NCBI GenBank assembly: GCA_008973525.1
Contig: WACJ01000222.1
Coordinates: 186,001-250,000, forward strand
Origin: Stenopsyche tienmushanensis
Taxonomy: Eukaryota; Arthropoda; Insecta; Trichoptera; Stenopsychidae
Length of the DNA: 64,000 bases
Reading direction: 5' to 3'
Below are positions 45,323 through 58,090 of this stretch, one piece after another (positions within the stretch are counted from its first letter, which is position 1; each line of letters opens with the position of its first letter). The notes under the pieces are model-generated. The model did not search any database. It saw only the letters and a program-made list of their open reading frames with translations, and was not told where the DNA came from. The position numbers and the translations under genes were made by a program.

Positions 45323-48235
45323 TACCAATTGACATACAGTTTAGATCCATATGTTTCTAATAACACATCTATTGATAAAAGATCATCATATTCAGCTATC
45401 ATTTTGGATCTTGTTAGAATCATAATCATCTTTCTCCTAGCTATCCTAATCCGCGAAGAAAATATGGTCACGTGAAAACTACTATTTATTTTTAATAAAT
45501 TGTAATTTTGGCATTTGAATCCAATGCATGTTGTTAACCCTTATAAAACCAACGCCAACTATCAACAAGGAAAATAATTAAGATCTCCAATATACATTGA
45601 CAGTTTGAATCCTAAATTCTAAAACTGTTTTAATGTAAAAATACATACAATAATGATTCAGATCGAATGAATTTATTTTTAAAAGGTACTTAAAATCTCT
45701 CACTTGTCATCTCTGATCTAAATTCATGTTTGTTATAGGTCAATGTCCTTATCTGTCATCCTTTCATTAATTAAATAGTATTGATGCCTTTCCCGTATCT
45801 TTAACGTGCTTAAAATGAGAAATCAATTTTATAAATGCATGCCATTCGACTGAAATATATAAAATATCCCCATAAATTATTTGAGGGCCTTATCCCGAGT
45901 CTGAGTACGCTATTTTATGCTCTGTGCAATTCTGATAGATATCTTTAATGTATTTGAAACAAGAATTTATATAATTGATATCTCGTAAGCTAATCTTGTT
46001 ACAAAGTATGTATAATAGATAAATGTATCGTGTTTGCAGGCGTTTTCTTTCGTTTACAATTTGTATTGTTTTACCGTAGACTCATGTGACATTTAATGAC
46101 GATTTGTATTGCGAAATCATGATCGCAATACAATATCGGTTTACCTTTTAAGGCAATTAATATAATTTTACCGTAAAAAATCAATAAAAACTGAAATTAA
46201 CGATATATTTTTATGGAAATATAAATTTAATTACAATACTTAAATTTTTAGATTGGGATATTACTTCAATGGATTTTTGATAAGGTGGTTATGAGTCTAT
46301 CAAAAGCATGGAGGCATAGGAACGTTTCACGATTTTGGAGTGTATTAACCTCACAACTTTATCCATCAAACAAATAAGACCGTCAATATTGAATTCATGC
46401 TGGACACATTAGTTGAAAGTAAAGTGGATGCAATAATAGAACTTGTCAAGTCCATATACGAGAAAATATTGAAATATCTAAATATGAGAATCTAAGATAT
46501 TCAAGAATTATTTGTGAAAAAAGATGATAATATTTTGACAATAAGAAAATGCTTTAATTCAATGGTGATTGGTAGTGATAATGAAGAAAATCTTATGCAA
46601 TGCAATATGTGATATGATCATAAAATAATACAATTGAAAATAAATACAAGCCTTGTAAATATCAAAACTAATTATTGAATTAATACTCAAATATGATATT
46701 ATGTATGTAATAAGATTTTTTATTTTATTTGCTGTTGTAGATCATGCATTTCTTGTTTCTTAATCATTGATTTCTATGTAAAATTAGATCATGCATTCGT
46801 CTTTTGATATCTGGATAAAGCACGATTTCTCAGAAGGCGATATCCATTTGGACAAAACGGTACTTTTATTAACGCTTTCGTGAATTAAACCTGACGTCAT
46901 TAATACAAAGAGCCAAAACGAACAACGATTAGGAAATAATTATAAAAGCACACATCAACCCGACAACACCTCCTTCGCCGGCTGTAATTAAATTATAAAT
47001 TATCAAACGGAACGAGTTACGATCTCGGAAAATGAGAGAGTGGGCAGTGCTCGAAAAAATATCCCACATGGCCTAATAACACGTGCTTGATCAATAATAA
47101 AATTACAATGATCGATAAATTTTAACGACACATATTCTCGGCCAAGCCTCTTATCATTCGCAGAGGAAGCATTATTCATTGGCTTACGAGCCCGGTTACC
47201 AAACGCTGGAGAGCGATCACAAAACCGCAAGTCCGGTACTGGACCGGTGATTAACTTTTAATTGCGACTTGATAAAATAGCACCGAAATCGGTTTAACCC
47301 ACAATGCGGACTCATTTTAATTAGAAAACATGCCATATGTGGTTTTTCAATAAAAAATCGAGAACGTTGTCTTAAATTAATTTAAATCTAATCGACCTCA
47401 AACGCTTATATCTATGTGTAATTTCAGAGCAAATTTGATCTTAAAAAACAGAGCTCGTAATTGTTTTTGTGGTAAAGTATGGATATTGTATTGAAATCGA
47501 TTAATTTCAACATGTTATTTTAAGTATCATGTAACTATTTTTGGACATGGTCATTAATTATATTTTTTACATCAATAAAATCAGAAAAACCAGCGTTGGT
47601 GTCGTAAATCAAAAAGATTATATCCTCTACATTGGATTGACTGAAAATCGATATAATTACATTTCAATATATCCTTCAAATTTACATAATTTAGGGTTGT
47701 TTTTATTGATCATTTCACAACACAACTCAAATATTATACTGCACTTGGAAGACAATCTAATTCATCGACTCTGCTGCTGCTACATCAACAATGCTGATTT
47801 ACATATTTATATCGACCAAGGTATTAAATATAGAATACACCATATTAAGTGTTACTAATTTGAACCAATTTTTAATGGCAATTTGTAATTATCTTTGCAA
47901 ATATTCATTTTCATTATTTTAAATTACTATTTCGTAATTTAGCTCAAACTATACAACCCATAAATCACTATTTTAACTTAAATTATCTTGCTTATCTAAC
48001 TCAAATTTAAAATGTAAATATTTCAAACGTACGTAAGCAATCAAAACAATCATCATTGCTATTATGTAAATAAACACTCATTGATAAAGTTTTCAATAGA
48101 TTACGTTTATAATCTTAAAATAAACCTTTAGCACATGAATGTATTGTTAGTAAGCCAAAACTGTCATTGTATTACCTAATAGTTATTATTTTGCCCTCAA
48201 TGAAATTGTATAAAGTTGTAAAAAAAAATCAGGAA
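45323..48235. other. AT-rich spacer
   Basis: No gene recognised. A less AT-rich patch at 46870-47300 carries a 75-codon minus frame without a known domain. The 105-codon plus frame at 47541-47858 is also unrecognised. Confidence 0.5.
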
Positions 48236-48880
48236 ATACAAAAGTTAAAGTATTTTATGTGGTTCATACAAAGATGATCAACTGGACAGTCAATATCTGG
48301 TCTATTACTGTTTGAAAAAGCAATATTTTTCAATACAAAATTAAATGGAAATTCCACCTTCAAAGCGAGTTCGGGTTAACTTGAAAGATTCAAAGGACGA
48401 CGTGGTATCAACGAACTTTAAATTCATGAAGAAAAGCTTTCTGCTGACATATCTTCAGCAATCACATTAATTAACTCATTGAAGCTATTTGTGGAGAAGG
48501 AAGGATTCGACGAAAAATTTATATACAATGCTGATGATAGAAACATTTAAAAGATTGTTGTAGCATTGCAGCAGATAGTTGGAATTCTTTAGATGTGTCA
48601 CCTTTGAAACAGAATTTTGAAAAGACCATTAGTAAGTTCCAGTAACGCGGTATAATCTGATATAGGAGACATTGCGGAAGCAATAGCACAAATTTCTATA
48701 TGTGCTGAATGCAACGAAGAAGATGTAACCGAGTGGTTAAATTTCGATGTAAATGATCCTGGATCCCAAATTTTGAATGATGAGGTAATAATTAAAGAAA
48801 TATCTGTCTCAGAAGAACATGGTCGAGAAGACGAAGAAGAGATTTGAGAAGAGATTCAGAAGCTTTTCGGTGTTTAGATG
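48236..48880 (+). pseudogene. pogo/Tigger (CENP-B-type) transposase relic
   Basis: Broken plus-strand frames follow the Tigger order: STGQSISGLLLFEKAIFFN, then FKASSG (CENP-B-type DNA-binding domain), LFVEKEGFDEKFIYNADD (start of the DDE domain), and after a large gap KDCCSIAADSWNSLDVSPLK and DVTEWLNFDVNDPGSQILND with an acidic tail. Most of the catalytic core is deleted and several stops are present. Confidence 0.75.
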
Positions 48881-48940
48881 TCGCTGTATTTGTAATTTAA
48901 GTAAAAATTTGGTAAAAACTTGTACTTCTGAAGATATTAA

Positions 48941-49843
48941 CCTTTTGCACACGTATTAAATTTGGACATGGGTGTCGTGATAGTCGAAATTAATTTCTAT
49001 AGAAAGAGCACTGATACATAACATGCAAGATTATGAAGTCTTTATTGACAATAATGTATATTTAGATCAGCGGCTCTTAAACTGGAATCGGAGGATCCCT
49101 GGGGGTTCGCGAAGCCATTACCGGGGGTCCGCGAAAACACAAAAAAACATTCATCTATACTTGAACAAGATATTTGACCAAGAAATGTTTGTTTGTTTGA
49201 AAAGTCTGAAGGGTTGGGATACGGTCCGCCAAAAAATATTTGAGTGGGTCTGCGAATGAAATTTTGCTTAAGAAGGGGTCCGCAGACTACATAAGTTTAA
49301 GAACCGCTGGTTTAGACAATAATGTGTTTCAATGACATGTTTTTATTTAAAAATTATATTTTATATTTTTCATTGTGTGGTATCTTTGAAAGCAGTCTCC
49401 AATACGCAGTCCTGGTTTACGACTGCACTTCTTTTAGTGACTTTCTTTTTGCCATTTTGGAATATCTTAACAATCGAGAATGTCTAATTACATTTAAACG
49501 TAATTTATAAAGCTTTATTTGAAATTCTGCGAAGTATCTCCAAAGCTTGTCAATTTCTTCACTCTCAAAAGGCGACTGACTCGTCACGGTGTTTTGCATG
49601 GCGAGTGTGGAACGACCGCATTTTTTATATTGAATTTCGTTATCTCTAATTTGTCAGCACAATGTTTTGGTTCATGATAAAGTCACTTAGACACTTAAGA
49701 GCATTCAGAGAAGCTATAAACTAATACATGAATAACTAGAGCTAAGATTCGTATGGTTCCTTGTGTGGTGGCTGATAGTAGACATACGACCGGAACGGTA
49801 AAAAAGCTTTGGTGGCTGATAGTAGACAAACGACCACAAAGGG
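48941..49843. mobile_element. piggyBac-like TTAA element, copy E, with complete nested hAT
   Basis: TTAA at 48937-48940 and 49844-49847. Orientation is opposite to copy A. The right sub-terminal region repeats the GGTGGCTGATAGTAGAC motif twice. The nested hAT spans 49068-49309. Confidence 0.78.
49068..49309. mobile_element. hAT-type MITE nested in piggyBac-like copy E
   Basis: The ends CAGCGGCTCTTAAACT and AGTTTAAGAACCGCTG are bracketed by ATTTAGAT and GTTTAGAC, an 8-bp duplication that has diverged at two positions. It occupies the same site within the host element as in copy A. Confidence 0.72.
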
Positions 49844-49847
49844 TTAA

Positions 49848-51159
49848 ACCATATAGTCAATCTCAAGAATGTGAAAAAAATCAATCTTGGCTAAAATTTG
49901 AAAATTAAAGCAATTTCAGGAAGGCATTGGCATTAAGGTCACAGCCTCCATTAAATATAAGATTGAATTAAAAACTAAGATAGATTATTTCGTCTCTTGG
50001 GAATTTGAACCCATATTAGTTTAATTGCGATAGTCCTCTTTTATGTATATTATCAAATCCGAATATTGATAAATGGCCAATATTCATGCTGATTTCAAAC
50101 GAAAGAGATCGTTTAACCCGATCCTGCTAATGATCAGATCGATTAAATTCGCGAAGGGGTGAGCAGCCATAAATTCAACACAAAAGTGTTGTTCTCTGCG
50201 CAAAGCACCCAAACAAATTAATCCACTTTCGCTTTTCACTATCCTAATAATATGGCTGCCTCGGAGGGCGGTACGATCGCAAACAAACCAATAATTTTCC
50301 AAAGCAATTACTTTGCCAAAACCTACAATTAAAATGTTAGCCTCGATTTTTTTAAAGTGTCGATAGAGCGCCTGGGCCGTGTGCCAGGTATATGCAAGAT
50401 CAGGGTTGTCACATCAGTTGCGTGAAATTTATAACGTAATAACATTAATTATTAATAATGAAAATATTAATTAGCATGTGTAAAATTATTCCTAAATATA
50501 ATATAGTATAATATGATTTTTTAATATTTTGGGAAGCATTTTTTTTTTAATTTTTGATGAACGTCTTAAAGCAGGGTTTCGAACCGTTATTTATTCATTT
50601 CGATTTTCGTTCCGGAAAAATAGCAGTTTTTCCGACTTTCGGTTTAGCTGCGGGTGATTCATTTTTTAATTTTAAAAATGTTTGGTTTGTATTAACCCTA
50701 TGAGAAGCGAGCCAATTTTAAATCATCATAAACTTAGATGCTATATTTGTTTGCCCGCCAATTATCGTCCGTACAAATCCTCTTATTTGTCAGCAACACA
50801 CAGCGTGTATGAAACTTGTATATAAATAAATAAACACTGTCGAACGCACACAATATTAGTTCATTTCTTCAAGTAAACATAGACAATACACTTTAAATCA
50901 ATTAGTTTGGGTTATTATTAGTCGATAAATTAAGGTTATCGATCTATACACGCTCTCCATCTCTGTCTCTCATTCACAATTTTCGAACAGCAAGATACTC
51001 TTTCCGTCTCTTTCTCTTTCCACTTTTTATATTCGATATAATACTAAATAATACTATTATAAATGAAATTTATTAAATATTATTATAATGTATATATTAA
51101 AATAATATAAGAAGATAGACCCAAAAGTAACCGATCTAACGTATAGATGGTGGTTGTAG
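49848..51159. other. spacer
   Basis: Contains a possible hAT-type end at 50573 (CAGGGTTTCGAACCG). The 72-codon minus frame 50084-50302 is unrecognised. No gene seen. Confidence 0.5.
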
Positions 51160-51284
51160 TCTATATATATAAAAATGAATGTCTCATGGATGTCTCATTT
51201 CTGTCTAATTTCTGTGCGGCGTCCGATTCGCTTTGCTAAGGTAAACAATGCCGAGAGGCGGTAATGGCATGCCCGGTTTGGTAA

Positions 51285-51520
51285 GGTAAAATAAGCCTTC
51301 AGTCAACTATGCCGACAGGCAGTTATAGCATGCCCGGTATGGAGCATTTAGTCAAGTTTGTTCTGGTGAAGTGAGGCGCGGCCGCGAGGCGGTTAAGGCA
51401 TGCCCGGTTATTTAAGGTAAAACAAGCCTTCAGTCAACTATGCCGACAGGCAGAAATAGTATACCCGGTATGGAGCATTTAGTCAAGTTTGTTCTGGTGA
51501 AGTGAGGCGCGGCCGCGAGT
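51285..51520. repeat. tandem repeat, two ~131-bp units
   Basis: Near-identical units with AAGCCTTCAGTCAACTATGC and GTGAGGCGCGGCCGCGAG, starting about 51293 and 51424. This low divergence contrasts with the other repeats in the window and suggests a recent duplication. Confidence 0.8.
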
Positions 51521-51609
51521 CACTGTTTGTGAACCTTTTAACCGACTTGAATAAAAATTAGAATTTAGGTTCCTATTGATTTTTAGAACCTTAAATAATT
51601 AATTCCCTC

Positions 51610-51910
51610 TTTTAGACAGGGGTTGCCACCTTTTTTACGTTTGAGAAGGGAATGTTAAGAAAATCTAACTTTTAGACAATTATCAAATTCTCAAAATATT
51701 CCCATAGCCTTTGGGCTATGTACGGTTGTAAACCTCGAAATATGGAATTTTTCTGGACAGGGTTTGCCAACCTTTTTTTCATATAACCAACTTTTAGACG
51801 GAGATAAAATTCTCAAAATATTACCATCGTCTCTAGATTGTGTATAATTGTAAATCTGGAAATATAGCTTTTTTTCTAGACAGTGATTGCCAACCTTTTT
51901 TACAATTTTT
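51610..51910. repeat. tandem repeat, about three ~125-bp diverged units
   Basis: Units share GACAG.G.TTGCCAACCTTTTT, CTTTTAGAC and AAATTCTCAAAATATT, and differ by many substitutions. Located within the Helitron 5' half. Confidence 0.65.
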
Positions 51911-51999
51911 TTTTTTTTAAAAGATAAAATTCTTAAAATCAGTCCGATATTTACTTTACAATCTATGCCAGTGGCGTATAATATTTAACGCATGATTTA

Positions 52000-52500
52000 A
52001 CCCTATGTTGCATTGACTTTTCGGACAAAATGTTGATAATAATTTAGTATTTGATTAAAAAAATACTGCGTAGGGCCTCTACGACCCGTTGGAGATCGTA
52101 GAAAGTCCCGGGATGCGTTTCCCCCCAAAACTTTTACGAAATCCATAAATGTCCTAAAATTAGAGGGAGAGACCACAAATTTTGGGTGTCCAACCGGACT
52201 GAAATCGGACCACTGACACAACGAAGGAACGCCTCGCGATCGGACGCCATGCCCGAAAATGTCCATAGAACATGATCTGCGTTCATGAACGGATCTCCGC
52301 ATGGAGACTCCGAAGTTGTTGAAAGCCCAAACCTAACCAACGAGGCTCTAAATCGCCCGTGTCCTGTGAGGAACTGAGACGTCCAGTGATCCGGGACGAC
52401 CCGGCGACATCTCAGGCGGTGCCTGATCGAGAGGAAGAAAGTGAGAGGTGGCGGCCGTCGACCGACGCAGACCACCTCTCCTGCCATCTAAATAAAGCCG
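52000..52500 (-). pseudogene. R1-like LINE reverse-transcriptase ORF, C-terminal fragment
   Basis: Minus-strand translation contains FLTGHGRFRASLVRFGLS, TTSESPCGD and ADHVLWTFSGMASDREAF, the LTGHG...C.CG...H.LW/C block near the C-terminus of R1/Jockey-type LINE ORF2. It is 5'-truncated, has frameshifts, and lies inside the Helitron. Confidence 0.65.
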
Positions 52501-53439
52501 CTTCCTTGACGCGACGACGGAGATCGCCGAGCACGTCTGAGGCGTCTCTATCTGGATTTCTCTAAATCTTTGGGACGGGAGAAAATATAGGAAGTCTTCT
52601 GTCCAACAAAAAGAACAAAGTGAAAAATGAAATTCAGGGAGCTTACGAGATCGAATGCTCAGCCTCTATCATATTGTACATTAAACAAACCAATAGATAT
52701 ATCACCTACGGGATGACAGTGCATCAGAACGCAGTCTTTGAATTGAATTACAAATCCGCAGTACACGAACATGGTATGAAGAACGATCATCACATCAATT
52801 TTGATGGTAAAAAAACCATAGCAACGAATTGCGAGAGAAGTGATGGAAATCGAAAAGCGAAGAAACTCCACATTCAATGGACAAGATGACGGCACTAGCA
52901 TACCCAGAATTTGGCTACCAATTTTATCGAAAATTAAGGCATCAATAACCAAGCAAAAAAATCTAAAAGTGCAAACAATCTACCACGAAGCGACGGAAAT
53001 GCATAGCCCAACATCGCACATTGGCAGCACTGAATGGAGGATACTCACAAGGAGCATCACCAAGGCGCCGGCAGCTATTCCGCGTCCACGAGTCCGTCAG
53101 GAGGCTCGAAGTATCGGAAAGATATATATTTGAAATCTTAATGTACCTTTCAAATAATTACTAAGCGCAATGGTATAGCCGTTTTTCAGTGTAATTAAAA
53201 ATTTATAAGTTTATTCCAATAAATTGAATTAAAATACATACACTTTATATCTTTAAGTGTGGCATTGCAACGCATGCCGGGTATTCGCTAGTTTTTAATA
53301 AAAATACTATGATAGAAAGTGTCTGTCTTATAAGCTTTAGGTTTTAAGATTCTCAAGAAGAAAGAAAAACTGGCTAGATTTTGTAAGTTGAAACTAGCTA
53401 AGATAGCAGCATAAATTAGTAATATTCATAAATATATAA

Positions 53440-53700
53440 TTTTTATGGGTAGACTTCTCCTAGATTCGTTCGCGAACTCATTTGGCGGAAGCCATCTATG
53501 TAAAATAGCCTCTGAGGGGGCTCCCTGGGTACGCATTTATCCCCGAAAATGCCGCAAAAAGCCTTAAAGGGGGACGGAGTGACTGCAAGAACTATGTGTC
53601 CAACCGGTCCGCTTTTCGGACCGCTGACATTACGAATGAATGCCTCGCAATTGGACGCCATACCCGAACATGTCTATAGAACGATTACGAACTCATTGAA
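53440..53700 (-). pseudogene. second R1-like LINE fragment
   Basis: Parallels 52060-52300: MASNCEAFIRNVSGP against MASDREAFLRCVSGP, and related non-coding neighbours (GTCCAACCGG, ACGCATTTATCCCC). It lies about 150 bp outside the Helitron 3' end and is shorter and more decayed. Confidence 0.6.
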
Positions 53701-55072
53701 GTGATCCTACATGTTTTTATAAATCAGATCGGTATTTAAAAGAAATCAAACTAAGTATATTTTAAGATGATCGATTTAAAATATTGATATTTCTATTTTT
53801 TCTAAATGATCATCACTTTGATTTTTTTCATCATTCTGAACTCGAATAAGAGACTTTACAATAAGAATTTAGAAATTCTACTATTTTTATCTTGGCTTTT
53901 GATAAAAATCCAATTTTATAACAAAAATATTACATTATTCAAGTAAAAACGTTATATCCAAGGGTCAACCCTGCGAAATATTTATAATTGGTATTGTATA
54001 AGGCAAGGTTGTCGGACACACCTACTTCTTTAAGTTTAAGCTTTCATCTAATGTAGATCATGTGAAATACGTGTCGCGATCATAATCTCAAGTATACCAC
54101 ATTATTTATTATACAAATTTTTACTTAATTTCACAATACATTTGCTTATAATATAAAATGGAATTGGCAATTGCGTAATTTTTCGGCCGCATGATTTATG
54201 CCCTTTTGTATTATGGACGAATTTTAATCGTTTTATTATGGCATTACGGCGTGCAAAAAATAAATATGATTGTGTTCCAACTCGTATCTAACGACGAATG
54301 GCTTTTTTGATCCAATCTAACGGTAGGGTGGATGGCGTCTTTTTCATGCTGTCATTCGGGGAATTTCACGCGTTTTTACATAAATTAAAGGAAAAAATAC
54401 ACGTGATCCAGAAACAAGAAATTCAATTAATTGAGCATCAATCCAAGCTCCTTTTTTGAAGAGTTGTCAGATAATGCCGACAAATTCTTCGATCCGCTCC
54501 GCGCGTCGAGGCTGCTCTAACGCTCGCCATACTGTGCGTACCAAAAAAATCAAAAGTAATCCGTTCACAGGGAACTTATTGGAATCGAACATCCGCGTCT
54601 AATTCCAACACCAAAAGGAATTCCCGGTGCACATAATGTGTATCTAGGAGCAAGTGCGTTTTTTGTCGGCAGCCGAAGAAATGCTGTTACAGACGGCTTC
54701 CCTCAGTGTGTGTAAAATTACCTCGGAATGCGCGTTAGGTGCCTTTTGACAGCGATCAAAGGATATCTCTGCACAGATGATGTGATAAATGAAGATTTTT
54801 CAGTGAGAATTGGATTAATTTATCACCATGTTATACTAAAAAATCATACTGTGAGCACTAGGATATTTGGGTCCCGTTATTCCGTTGCTTCTTTTACAAA
54901 AAAACGGTCTGAATACATGACTAAATCCTTTATTATAAACCAGTGTTGTATAGAACTTTCACGTAATGATCAAAATATGCTTATTGGCGATGTTGTATAG
55001 TTGCAATTAATATCTAAAAATACCAATTCACAATAGGCAAAGATTAGACAAATTTTATTAATATAAATAATA
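53701..55072. other. spacer
   Basis: AT-rich to 54300, then more balanced (54480-54720) without a recognisable exon. The 90-codon plus frame 54728-55000 matches nothing known. Confidence 0.5.
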
Positions 55073-55768
55073 CACTCAAACCTCTTTTTGTGCAACTTTT
55101 TTGTGCGATTTCGAAGTTATGCGGTTTTTTAAAATCATTTTTTTTAAAATTAATTTCTTAAAGAGTACGTATCGAAATATTTTGGATAAAATAGGAAATA
55201 AATCATCAACTCGCAGAAATTTGGAAAAAAAATTTGGGACCGTGTAAATCATATTGCATCTGATATCGCTGAATTACGACCGCGCCATTTATTCTCGTTT
55301 AGATTTTTAAAAAAATTGATTTCGTTTTTTTGCATTTTTACAAAGTATCGACTCTTATAAATACATTCTCCAATGGAATTTCCAAAATTCCAATTACTTA
55401 CGGAGTTATAGCTATTTTAGTCACTCAAAACTACTTTTTTCAACACGGTTGACATATTATCTCAAATTTTAATTAATTAATTTACTTCAAACTGGGTACG
55501 AATCTTTTCTATATAACCCTCTATTATTCCTACCAGATTTATGTAGTATTTCTCTAGTGGATGTATGACATTAGAGATACCAGATATTTTTCTGTTTTTT
55601 TTTTATTATTAACTTTTTTGTGCGATTTTGGATATATTTCATATAGCTGTTTCAAAGTTATGCGGTTTTTAAAATTCATGAAACGCATCTTCACTTTTTC
55701 TATGTAAGTCATAGCTTTTTTTTGTGCGATTTTCCGCGGAACGGATCTACCGCAAAAAAAAGTAAGTG
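55073..55768. mobile_element. pogo-like MITE
   Basis: Ends in CACTCAAACCTCTTTTTGTGC and an inverted CACTTACTTTTTTTGCGG, with TA next to each. The interior is rich in repeated TTTTTGTGCGATTTT and GCGGTTTTTAAAAT motifs and has no coding frame. The right part recurs inverted at 33345-33520. Confidence 0.55.
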
Positions 55769-57404
55769 TATATTAATTTTAAACTTCCAAGCAATAATTG
55801 TGATTTTTAGTACTACTAATTATATAAATTCATCTCAGATCACCAATTAAATAAATTTCATAGCACTTAATCTAGTGGACTGTGGACAATATCCGAAGAT
55901 ATCATCGATGTTTATTATGAATAAAAGTCTATTATTATGGTTGAAATATTTTATATGACTTTTTTAAAATCAATTCATGTTTAGAATATATTACAACGCC
56001 CAAAAAAATCAAGATATTTCCCCGTCTTCCATGTAATTATTCATCGTAGTCGCTCCGGAGTTAACACCTGTTCTAGGGTATGTTCTATGGGTCTTCTTCG
56101 TTCACCATAAATTACATGGATGTTATGGTGCCGGTTGCCCAACGTCCACTCTATGGCCAGTCGGTCCATCTTTAATAAAAAGAAGTGCGTAACGTAATCT
56201 AGATCATCAAAAAGCACGTCCGCGGTATTTAATTAGCTCGGTGTGATTTACGTGATTCGATTATTTTGTTCAATTACAAAGGCCCAATCGATACCGAGCC
56301 TCCATATAACTTTCTATCAAAAGCATTAATAGCTGGAAAAAAGCTCGTTTTCTTATTTCATTTGAGATCATACATTTAAGATCCAGATGCTTTTTAGGAA
56401 AATCGTGAGCTTTTCATTACACCGATTTGCCAAAATTTCAAAGCACACGTCGCCCACATTACACGAATCATTAAATCATTATAGCGATTAATTGCGTAAA
56501 ATTTTCTTTTTGGCAGCATGATGGATAAGTTCATCTTTTCAATGCCTTCGTGTGAATATAATATCAATGAAGGATTCCGAAAAAAATATTTTCTTAGTAT
56601 TTCTAAATACGAACCTTGCGTTCCCACGCATATTTATACGTCTCCACGAAATACTTCGTATTTTATCTCGTGCAGTTCATTATGAGCTCTTTTATTATGC
56701 AGATGTACCGCTGAGCTATTAGTTCAGTAATCTTAGGTGATTTGTTATACAAATACTATTTTATTTTTAATAATATTGTACAATAACATTTTGCAACATT
56801 TAGTAACATCAAAATTACATGAATTTCTTGACCAATTATTGAATTTAATGGCAAAATTTTTACAATTTCTGGATAAAACAGTATACTATTTTTTCCCATT
56901 TTAAACTACTTTATATGTGAGTAATTTGCTGAAAATTTAAATGACAGAACATCATTAAATTACGTGGAATCCTGTTAATTGAGATATATATAACGAAATT
57001 TCGATTGGCTCATCTAAAAGATATTTTAATAATTATATTAAAATTTATGGCAAACTGCGTTATTGAAATAACATAGATATTTAGAATTTTTTTAATGTGA
57101 TCACTGTTAACCACTTTTTGATTTTGGCAGAAAACATATATTTTTAAAACAAATTATCGCTAACCACATTCCCTAAAGATTTAAAGTCAACTTTGAATTA
57201 TGAATTAAATCGCTAAATCAAGGAGTTTCCAATAAGTTTTTTGCCTGATAACTTTCGTACTTTGAATTATTAATGGAGATCAAGAATGCCCAGCTTTTTT
57301 AGCATTGAAAGCTACTTTTTTAATTTAAAATGTTCTCGGGATCGATTCTAATATGATTTTTAACTCATTTTCAAAGATATAATTTTTTTTAAAAACAGCA
57401 ATAA
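55769..57404. other. AT-rich spacer
   Basis: Nothing recognisable; short frames only. Confidence 0.55.
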
Positions 57405-58090
57405 CGTGGGTAAACCCAGTTATCTTCGTCACGGTCCACTCTCTCCAACCCTTTCAGCTTCCGACAGCACCCTCAGCGCAAGCTTCCGAAGAAGATGGCC
57501 AGAGTCCAGAGAAGGAGCGCAATCAGGGTGGCTGCTGCATGTCGCACAGTGTTGAAAGACAGGCAATACAGTGAGGCTAGCTAATACCGAACCTGAGAAC
57601 CAGGGTAGCCAGAAAGCACGGTCAACTGTGCTACCACTTGACTCAGGTCCTCACCAGGCACGGCTGTTTTGGTAGCTACCTACACAAAATTGGCAAAGAG
57701 ACCGGCCCGGAGTGCCATCACTACGGAGCGGAGTACAACGATGTCGCACAAACGACATTCGTCTGCCCAGCATGGAGCACCGAAAGGAATATTCTACGGG
57801 AGGAGTTGGGAGTCAGCTCGCTCTCCCCTAGCAGTATGGTACCTTCAATGTTAACGGATGCTAGGGCATAGAATGCGTGGTGCAAATTCATGACGTGCGC
57901 TATGCAGCAGAAAGAGAATGTACATGACGACAAACAATAGAAGCATCCTCCTAACCGACAAAAGGCGACATCCAGGAGAACCATGGACATGCAAGAGGAC
58001 CCAGAAGGGAAGCATCGCTATCATCCTTGCGCATTACTTAGCTAGTAGCCGGGTGGCAGCCGAAGCGAAAGGGGGGTTTTGTAGGTAAAA
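57405..58090 (+). pseudogene. R1-like LINE 3' end (5'-truncated)
   Basis: Plus-strand frame 57638-57871 reads TQVLTRHGCFGSYLHKIGKE, then GPECHHYG, VCPAWSTERNILREELGV and SSMVPSMLTDA, the zinc-knuckle-like C-terminus of R1-clade ORF2 (usual form LTGHGCFG.YL.R...C.HC......H.L..CPAW...R). His and Cys ligands are partly lost (CHHYG for CHHCG). GC-rich sequence continues to a likely 3' end near GGGGTTTTGTAGGTAAAAAA. A different subfamily from the 52-kb fragments. Confidence 0.75.

Larger units (their letters stand above)
51160..53291 (+). mobile_element. non-autonomous Helitron with LINE sequence inside
   Basis: The 5' end is TCTATATATATAAAAATGAA. The 3' end has GGCATTGCAACGCATGCC (5-bp stem hairpin), then GGGTATTCGCTAG followed by T, the CTRR-T signature. 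No Rep/helicase frame was found. Inside are two ~131-bp tandem units (51285-51520), three ~125-bp tandem units (51610-51910) and a minus-strand R1-like LINE fragment (about 52000-52500). Confidence 0.75.

Noticed and set aside
50573..50660. hAT-like ends CAGGGTTTCGAACCG at 50.57 kb and its relatives near 33.3 and 6.7 kb as full elements
   Set aside because: Only one end is visible at each place and no 8-bp duplication was found, so I did not call elements.
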